A stretch of DNA of 64,000 bases from a bacterium YEK0313. GTDB lineage: Bacteria > Pseudomonadota > Alphaproteobacteria > Rhizobiales > Phreatobacteraceae. Every line of letters starts with the position of its first letter. Positions within the stretch are counted from its first letter, which is position 1. Where the stretch lies: positions 2,095,501-2,159,500 of the forward strand of contig CCMO02000001.1 of NCBI GenBank assembly GCA_000751295.2. Reading direction: 5' to 3'. The notes beneath the pieces were generated by a model. The model worked only from the letters and a program-made list of their open reading frames with translations, ran no database searches and was not told the DNA's origin. Shown piece by piece: positions 58,897 to 64,000 of the stretch. Made by a program: the position numbers and the translations under genes.

Positions 58897-59642
58897 ACGG
58901 CGCCGCGCTTCGCTGCGAGAATATCGAAGTCGCCTTCGGTGGGCTGAAGGCGGTCGCCGGCGTCAGCCATGCCTTTGAGGCCAATCGGCTCTATGGCCTG
59001 ATCGGCCCGAACGGCGCCGGCAAGACCACCTTGATGAACGCGCTCTCCGGCCATGCGACGCTGAGCGGCGGCAGGGTGTTTCTCGACGGGCGCGACATCA
59101 CCGCGCTTGCCGTTCACGCCCGCACCCGCGCCGGGCTCGGCCGCAGCTTCCAGATCACCAAGATCTTCGCCGGCATGACCGTGCTGGACAATCTCAAGCT
59201 CGGCGCCTTCGCCCATCGCCATCGGCTTCAGCCGTTCTGGCTGCCGTCCGGCCGTTTCGCCCGGGAGCGTGAGGAGGCCGAGAAGGTGCTCGAGCTCGTC
59301 GGCCTGACCGCGCTTGCCCATGTTCCCGCCGAGAACCTGTCCCACGGCGACCAGCGCGCGCTGGAGGTCGGGCTGACCCTCCTGTCGGATCCGCGCGTGC
59401 TGCTGCTCGACGAGCCGCTCGCCGGCGTCGGCCATGATCGGCTGGAACAGGCGATTGACCTGATCCGGCGCGTCGTTGCCGGCCGCACCGTGCTGCTCAT
59501 CGAGCACAATATGGACGTGGTCATGCAGGTCTCCGACGAGATCGTCGTGATGGTCCAGGGACAGCTGCTGGCGTCCGGAACGCCGGAGGCGATCAAGGCC
59601 AATCCCGCCGTGCGCGCCGCCTATCTCGGGGAAGACGAATGA
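58893..59642 (+). CDS. Branched-chain amino acid-type ABC ATPase (LivG-like)
   Basis: The 249-aa ATPase starts at an ATGA overlap, with TGGAGG upstream. Walker A is GPNGAGKTTLMNALSG, Q-loop GRSFQITKIFAGMTVLDNL, signature LSHGDQRALEVGLTLL (family C-loop with His for the usual Gly), Walker B VLLLDEPLAGVG and H-loop LLIEHNMDVVMQVSDEIVVM. It is complete. Confidence 0.94.
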   Translation: MNGAALRCENIEVAFGGLKAVAGVSHAFEANRLYGLIGPNGAGKTTLMNALSGHATLSGGRVFLDGRDITALAVHARTRAGLGRSFQITKIFAGMTVLDNLKLGAFAHRHRLQPFWLPSGRFAREREEAEKVLELVGLTALAHVPAENLSHGDQRALEVGLTLLSDPRVLLLDEPLAGVGHDRLEQAIDLIRRVVAGRTVLLIEHNMDVVMQVSDEIVVMVQGQLLASGTPEAIKANPAVRAAYLGEDE

Positions 59643-60340
59643 CCGCTCTGGCCCTCGAGGATTGCGACGTCTTCTACGGCAAGGCCCAGGCCCTGCATCA
59701 TGTCGGCATCGACGTCGCCGACGGCGAGGTGGTGTCGCTGATCGGGCGCAACGGCGCCGGCAAGAGCACGCTGCTCAAGGCGGCGATCGGGCTGAACCGG
59801 CTGGCGCGCGGCCGGCGGCTGGTGGCCGGCGCCGACGCCACCGCCATGCGGCCCTACGAGCTCGGCCGGCTCGGCATCGCCTTCGTTCCAGAGAATCGGC
59901 GGATCTTCCCGAACCTGACGGTCGAGGAAAACCTCACCATCGCGACCGTCATGGGCCGTTCCGGTCCCTGGACGCTGAAGCGCGTGCACGAGCTGTTCCC
60001 GCGGCTCGAGGAACGGCGCAATTCCGGCGGCGATACCCTGTCGGGTGGCGAGCAGCAGATGCTGGCGATCGGCCGCGGCCTTCTGACCAATCCGAAGGTG
60101 CTGCTGCTCGACGAGCCGACCGAGGGGCTTGCCCCGCTCATCGTCGAGACGCTGATCGAGGCGATCCGCACCATCAATGCCGAGGGCATCGGCATCCTTC
60201 TGGTCGAGCAGAACCTGCGCGTGCCGCTCAAGCTCGCCCAGCGCCAGTTCGTCATCGACAATGGCCGCATGGTCTGGTCGGGCACAACCGCCGAGCTGCA
60301 GGCGAACCGGCAGAAGATCGAAAGTCTCATCAGCGTCTAG
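59639..60340 (+). CDS. Branched-chain amino acid-type ABC ATPase (LivF-like)
   Basis: The 233-aa ATPase starts at an ATGA overlap. Walker A is GRNGAGKSTLLKAAIG, Q-loop FVPENRRIFPNLTVEENL, signature LSGGEQQMLAIGRGLL, Walker B VLLLDEPTEGLAPLIVETL and H-loop LLVEQNLRVPLKLAQ. Its stop codon is the TAG of a CTAG that borders the IS481-type element, which inserted exactly there without truncating the protein. Confidence 0.94.
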   Translation: MTALALEDCDVFYGKAQALHHVGIDVADGEVVSLIGRNGAGKSTLLKAAIGLNRLARGRRLVAGADATAMRPYELGRLGIAFVPENRRIFPNLTVEENLTIATVMGRSGPWTLKRVHELFPRLEERRNSGGDTLSGGEQQMLAIGRGLLTNPKVLLLDEPTEGLAPLIVETLIEAIRTINAEGIGILLVEQNLRVPLKLAQRQFVIDNGRMVWSGTTAELQANRQKIESLISV

Positions 60341-60341
60341 A

Positions 60342-60364
60342 TGTGAGTTCTGGTCAGGTTGTTC
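60342..60364 (+). repeat. Left terminal inverted repeat of the IS481-type element
   Basis: The 23 bases begin TGTGAGTTC and end AGGTTGTTC. They match the reverse complement of 60760-60782 at 16 of 23 positions by my count, including the outer TGTG and the inner AGGTTGTTC. Confidence 0.75.
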
Positions 60365-60701
60365 CGGCGAGAGCTTGAGCCGGTGATCGTCGTGCGAGGC
60401 TAGCATGCGGCCGGTGCTGGTTGTACCAGGCCAGCCATCGCGTGAGATCTGCGGTCCGGCGGGCGGAAGAGGGGAACGGGATGGCATAGGCCGATCGGGA
60501 CGCATGGGGCCGGGACGAGCGGTTCTGCAGCCCGGCTTCTCCATCGCTCCGCCATCGCGACAGCCATTTGCGGGCGGTTCGCTCGCTGACCCCGAAGCCG
60601 GCCGCCACTTCGCCGACAGGCCGGCCGTCTCCTACGATCCGCCGGATCATCTCCGCTCGACCAAGCGGCGTCGTTCGCGCATTCTTGTGCGGGTTGTTCA
60701 T
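60354..60701 (-). pseudogene. Truncated IS481-family transposase
   Basis: The 115-aa frame begins MNNPHKNARTTPLGRAEMIR and carries the IS481 N-terminal HTH (VAAGFGVSERTARKWLSRWR) and GLQNRSSRPHASRS. It then jumps to the C-terminal WLAWYNQHRPHASLARRSPA. The catalytic DDE domain (about 200 residues) is gone, in frame. It cannot be an active transposase, although an intact HTH might still bind the element's ends. Confidence 0.85.
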
Positions 60702-60759
60702 CCTCGTGCCCTGCGGTGCTTCGTGTCGCAACGACCACCTTCGGGCTCTCACGGGCGAT

Positions 60760-60782
60760 GAACAACCTCCTCGGACTCCACA
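60760..60782 (-). repeat. Right terminal inverted repeat of the IS481-type element
   Basis: Read on the minus strand it begins TGTGGAGTCC and ends AGGTTGTTC, matching the left repeat imperfectly. It is followed outward by A and then CTAGA. Confidence 0.75.
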
Positions 60783-60854
60783 ACTAGACGGGTTTTGGTC
60801 CGCGGCCGTTCCGGCCCGGCGCCCATCGTCGGCCATAGTCAGAAGGGGAGCGCC

Positions 60855-62405
60855 ATGCGTCTCATCGATTTCTTCGACCGCGGTGTCGCACTCGATCCCG
60901 AGCGGCTGTGCCTGAAGGATGCGACGGTCGCCCGCACCTTCGGCGAGGTGCAGAGGCGCAGCTACCGGATCGCCAACTTCATTCATGGCCTCGGCATCGG
61001 ACCGGAGCGCATGGCCGCGGTCTACAGCCCCAATTCGGCCGTCGCCTTCGAATGCGTGCTCGGCATCGTGCGCGGCGCCAATGTCTGGGTGCCGATCAAC
61101 GCCCGCAACGTGGTCGCCGAAAATGCCTATATCCTCGACAATTGCGATGTCGAGGTGCTGTTCTACCACAGCGAATTCGAGGACAACGTCGCCGCGTTCC
61201 GGCGCGAATGCCCGAAGATCCAGCATTATGTCTGCATCGACAAGGCCGGGGCCGGTGCACCGTTCCTCGAGGATGCGATCGCCGACAGTCCGGAAACCGA
61301 TCCCGACGTTCCGGAGCGGCGCGACGCGCCGATCTCGATCTTTTCCTCGGGAGGCACCACCGGCCGGCCGAAGGGCGTGCTCTGGACCAATCTCGTCTGG
61401 GAGACGATGATCGCCAACTTCTACGCCGCCATGCCGACGCGCAAGCCGCCGGTCCATCTGGTCATCGCGCCGATGACCCATGCCGCCGGCGGTGTCGGCA
61501 TCATGCTGATGGCGGCGGGCGCGACGCAGGTCATCCTGCCCGGCTTCGACGCCGCCAAGGTGGTCTCGGCCATCGAGACCGAGGGCGTGACGCATCTCTT
61601 CCTGCCGCCGACGGCGATCTATGTTCTGCTCGCCCATCCCGGCCTGCGCGAGCACGATTTCTCCTCGCTCGAGCACTTCATCTATGCGGCGGCGCCGATG
61701 TCCGTGGAACGGCTCAAGGAATGCCTCGACGTGTTCGGGCCGGTGATGACCCAGACCTTCGGCCAAGCCGAGGCGCCGATGCTGTGCACCTTCCTCTCGC
61801 CCGAGGATCACAAGGTGATCGGCGATCCCGCGCGCGAGCAGCGCCTTGCGAGCTGCGGCCGGCCGACCTTGCTGACGCCGGTGGCCATCATGGACGATGA
61901 TGGGCGCCTCCTCGGCCCCGACGAGCGCGGCGAGATCGTCGTGCGCGGCAATCTGGTCATGCCGGGCTACTACAAGAACCCCCATGCCACCCGCGAAGTG
62001 TCGGGCCATGGCTGGCATCACACCGGCGATATCGGCTTCAAGGACCGCGACGGCTACGTCTATATCGTCGACCGCAAGAAGGACATGATCATCTCGGGCG
62101 GCTTCAACGTCTATCCGAGCGAGGTCGAACAGGTGATCTGGGGCCATCCGGCGGTGCAGGACTGCGCGGTGATCGGCGTGCCCGACGACAAGTGGGGCGA
62201 GGCGGTCAAGGCGGTCATCGAGCTGAAGCCGGGTGCGACGGCAACCGAAGACGAGATCATCCAGCTCTGCAAGGACAAGGTCGGCAGCGTCAAGGCGCCG
62301 AAGACCGTGGAGTTCTGGGACAGCCTGCCGCGCAGCCCGGTCGGCAAGGTGCGCAAGAAGGATATTCGTGAGAGCTTCTGGAAAGGCCAGACGCGCGCGG
62401 TCTGA
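60855..62405 (+). CDS. AMP-forming acyl-CoA synthetase (first of two)
   Basis: The 516-aa enzyme is read from the ATG at 60855 (AAGGGGAG upstream). The P-loop is slightly divergent, SSGGTTGRPKG (about 162-172). Later motifs are TQTFGQAEAPML, GWHHTGDIGFKDRDGYVYIV, DRKKDMIISGGFNVYPSEVE and the acyl-adenylate Lys near SPVGKVRKKDIRE. It activates an acid, perhaps the Liv-type transporter's ligand, to CoA. The IS481 remnant separates it from livF, which might change co-expression. Confidence 0.92.
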   Translation: MRLIDFFDRGVALDPERLCLKDATVARTFGEVQRRSYRIANFIHGLGIGPERMAAVYSPNSAVAFECVLGIVRGANVWVPINARNVVAENAYILDNCDVEVLFYHSEFEDNVAAFRRECPKIQHYVCIDKAGAGAPFLEDAIADSPETDPDVPERRDAPISIFSSGGTTGRPKGVLWTNLVWETMIANFYAAMPTRKPPVHLVIAPMTHAAGGVGIMLMAAGATQVILPGFDAAKVVSAIETEGVTHLFLPPTAIYVLLAHPGLREHDFSSLEHFIYAAAPMSVERLKECLDVFGPVMTQTFGQAEAPMLCTFLSPEDHKVIGDPAREQRLASCGRPTLLTPVAIMDDDGRLLGPDERGEIVVRGNLVMPGYYKNPHATREVSGHGWHHTGDIGFKDRDGYVYIVDRKKDMIISGGFNVYPSEVEQVIWGHPAVQDCAVIGVPDDKWGEAVKAVIELKPGATATEDEIIQLCKDKVGSVKAPKTVEFWDSLPRSPVGKVRKKDIRESFWKGQTRAV

Positions 62406-62442
62406 CCGATCGCGGTGACGTCGACGGCAGGGAGTGTAACAC

Positions 62443-63987
62443 GTGAACATCGCCGAACTGCTGGTCAATGCCGCCGCCGCGTTCCGGGACCGGCCGGCGG
62501 TCTGCCTGGGCACCAGGCCGGTCCTGTCCTACGGCGCGCTCGCCTGCCGGGCGGCGGCGATCGCGGCCGCGCTCCGTCAGCGCGGTCTCCGGCAGGGCGC
62601 CCGCGTCGGCCTCTTCATGTCGAACGGCCCGGACTATTTCGAGGTCATGTTCGGCGCCTGGTTCGCCGGCTGCGTCATCGTGCCGATCAATGCCAAGCTC
62701 CACCCGAAGGAGCTCGGCCACATCCTCGCCGACAGCGGCGCGGAGGCACTGTTCGTGACCGCGGACCTCGCCGAACAGGCCGCCACCGCACTGCCGGATC
62801 CGGCTCCGGCCATGGTGGTGGTCGGCGGCGCCGACCATCGGGCGATGGCGGCGGCGGGCGAGGGCGTGCCGATGGGCCGCGCGGCCGTCCGTCCCGCCGT
62901 GGTTTCCCCCGATGCCGTCGCCTGGCTCTTCTATACCAGCGGCACGACCGGCCGGCCGAAGGGCGCGATGCTCACCCATCGCAATCTCTACAACATGACG
63001 CTGAGCTTCCTGGCCGACATCGGCCCGGTGGATGACCGCGATGCCGCTCTGCATCCGGCGCCGCTGTCGCACGCCGCCGGGCTCTTCTCGCTTGCCCATT
63101 TTGTGCGCGGCGCGGCCAATGTCGTGCCTGCCAGCGGCGGTTTCGAGCCGGAGGAGATCGTCGACCTCGTCAATCATTATCCCGGCAGCTCGTTTTTCGC
63201 GGCGCCGACCATGGTCAACCGGCTGATCGGCTCGGCCGCGATCGCCCGCCTGAAGCGCGAAAATCTCGACCAGATCTTCTACGGCGGCGCGCCCATGTAT
63301 GTCGAAGACCTCAAGACGGCGGTCGACCGGCTCGGCCCCCGCCTGTGGCAGGTCTACGGCCAGGGTGAGGCGCCCTGCACGATCACCTATCTGCCGCCCC
63401 ACATGCATGTCGACACCGGCGACGGCCGGCTGGAGCAGAGGCTCGCCTCGGTCGGCATCGCCCGCACCGGCGTCAGCGTCCGCGTGGTGGATGAGAACGG
63501 CGTCGACCGGCCTGTGGGCGAGAATGGCGAGGTGATCGTGACGGGTGACGTCGTGATGGCCGGCTATTGGAACAATCCGGCGGCCACCGCCCAGGCGCTG
63601 CGGGACGGTTGGCTCCATACCGGGGATATCGGCCAGTTCGACGCGCATGGCTTTCTGTCGCTCAAGGACCGCTCCAAGGACGTGATCATCTCGGGCGGCT
63701 CGAACATCTATCCGCGCGAGGTCGAGGAGGTGCTGCTGCAGCACCCGGCCGTGGTCGAGGTGAGCGTCGTCGGCCGGCCCCACGCCGACTGGGGCGAGGA
63801 GGTCTTCGCCTTCGTCGTGCCGGCGGCCGAAGGCGCCGTGTCCGCCGCCGAACTCGATGCTCACTGCCTCGACAACATTGCCCGCTTCAAGCGTCCCAAG
63901 GCCTACCGGTTCATGGCGGCGCTACCGAAAAGCAATTACGGCAAGATCCTCAAGACCGAGCTGCGCAAGCTGCTCGATAAGTCCTGA
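62443..63987 (+). CDS. AMP-forming acyl-CoA synthetase (second of two)
   Basis: The 514-aa enzyme starts at a GTG with GGGAG upstream, 37 bases after the first synthetase. Motifs are the P-loop FYTSGTTGRPKG, QVYGQGEAPCTITYLPPHMH, GWLHTGDIGQFDAHGFLSLK, DRSKDVIISGGSNIYPREVE and the terminal Lys in PKSNYGKILKTELR. It is a clear paralogue of the preceding gene but quite diverged, so a different acid or step is likely. The window ends 13 bases later. Confidence 0.92.
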   Translation: MNIAELLVNAAAAFRDRPAVCLGTRPVLSYGALACRAAAIAAALRQRGLRQGARVGLFMSNGPDYFEVMFGAWFAGCVIVPINAKLHPKELGHILADSGAEALFVTADLAEQAATALPDPAPAMVVVGGADHRAMAAAGEGVPMGRAAVRPAVVSPDAVAWLFYTSGTTGRPKGAMLTHRNLYNMTLSFLADIGPVDDRDAALHPAPLSHAAGLFSLAHFVRGAANVVPASGGFEPEEIVDLVNHYPGSSFFAAPTMVNRLIGSAAIARLKRENLDQIFYGGAPMYVEDLKTAVDRLGPRLWQVYGQGEAPCTITYLPPHMHVDTGDGRLEQRLASVGIARTGVSVRVVDENGVDRPVGENGEVIVTGDVVMAGYWNNPAATAQALRDGWLHTGDIGQFDAHGFLSLKDRSKDVIISGGSNIYPREVEEVLLQHPAVVEVSVVGRPHADWGEEVFAFVVPAAEGAVSAAELDAHCLDNIARFKRPKAYRFMAALPKSNYGKILKTELRKLLDKS

Positions 63988-64000
63988 CGGCGCGGCGCGC

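Larger units (their letters stand above)
60341..60783 (-). mobile_element. Internally deleted IS481-family element (443 bp)
   Basis: The segment is bounded by imperfect terminal inverted repeats beginning TGTG and flanked on both sides by CTAG followed by A, matching the NCTAGN target preference known for IS481. Inside is one minus-strand frame that joins the N-terminal DNA-binding part of an IS481 transposase directly to its last C-terminal motif, with the DDE core missing. A full element is about 1 kb, so roughly 600 bp have been lost. It is probably non-autonomous and lies between livF and the first acyl-CoA ligase. Confidence 0.82.

Noticed and set aside
60354..62513. 719-aa minus-strand frame spanning the IS481 remnant and the acyl-CoA ligase
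   Set aside because: Only the last 115 codons are a real transposase remnant; the rest is the shadow of the ligase gene.

Overview
The window is GC-rich (well above 60 percent by eye). Spaced genes alternate with tight operons joined by four-base ATGA or GTGA overlaps. Gene content points to an alphaproteobacterium, probably Hyphomicrobiales: two-adaptor RND efflux, an NsrR/globin operon, a usg-family protein, a DUF72 protein, many ABC uptake systems with Tat-like binding-protein signals, and a single-chain acyl-CoA carboxylase. I cannot name genus or species. No rRNA, tRNA, CRISPR array, phage or plasmid signature was found. The only mobile element recognised is a small deleted IS481-type remnant.

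Layout, 1-14.5 kb: the 3' part of a His-rich cation diffusion facilitator, a small exported repeat protein, an HxlR regulator divergent from a MaoC-like hydratase, a DUF486 membrane protein, a 900-aa autotransporter, a VasI-like exported protein, a CorC/HlyC-type membrane protein, an RND efflux operon with two lipoprotein adaptors, and a DUF488 - nsrR - group III truncated globin operon preceded by a near-consensus NsrR box.

14.5-22.3 kb is a surface glycan locus. It holds two RgpF-like rhamnan-synthesis proteins, two methyltransferases and rfbC-rfbB-rfbD for dTDP-L-rhamnose; rfbA is not in the window. 22.4-30 kb is mixed housekeeping and regulation: a GST/LysR divergent pair, a PAS protein, an orphan OmpR-type response regulator, a CoA-transferase, OsmC, an XRE regulator, an SDR epimerase and an FMN-binding PPOX-type protein.

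30.3-41.8 kb is one long + strand operon: an Opp/Dpp-type ABC transporter (two ATPases, binding protein, two permeases), a TetR regulator, a 1086-aa biotin-dependent acyl-CoA carboxylase and an acyl-CoA synthetase. It reads as import, CoA activation and carboxylation of an unidentified acid. An AT-rich leader carries a perfect FNR/FixK-type box and a second dyad.

42-45 kb has small genes (usg-like, AraC, SRPBCC, VOC, DUF72). 45-52 kb is a TetR-controlled system: an SsuABC/ThiXYZ-like transporter with a DapA-family aldolase, an SDR-type epimerase and a GNAT acetyltransferase. Identical 14-bp palindromes lie at both likely promoters. 52-55 kb holds a Crp/Fnr regulator, a small exported protein and a flavin amine oxidase. 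55-64 kb is a second TetR-controlled system: a complete branched-chain-amino-acid-type (Liv) ABC transporter and two acyl-CoA synthetases, with the IS481 remnant inserted exactly at the livF stop codon.
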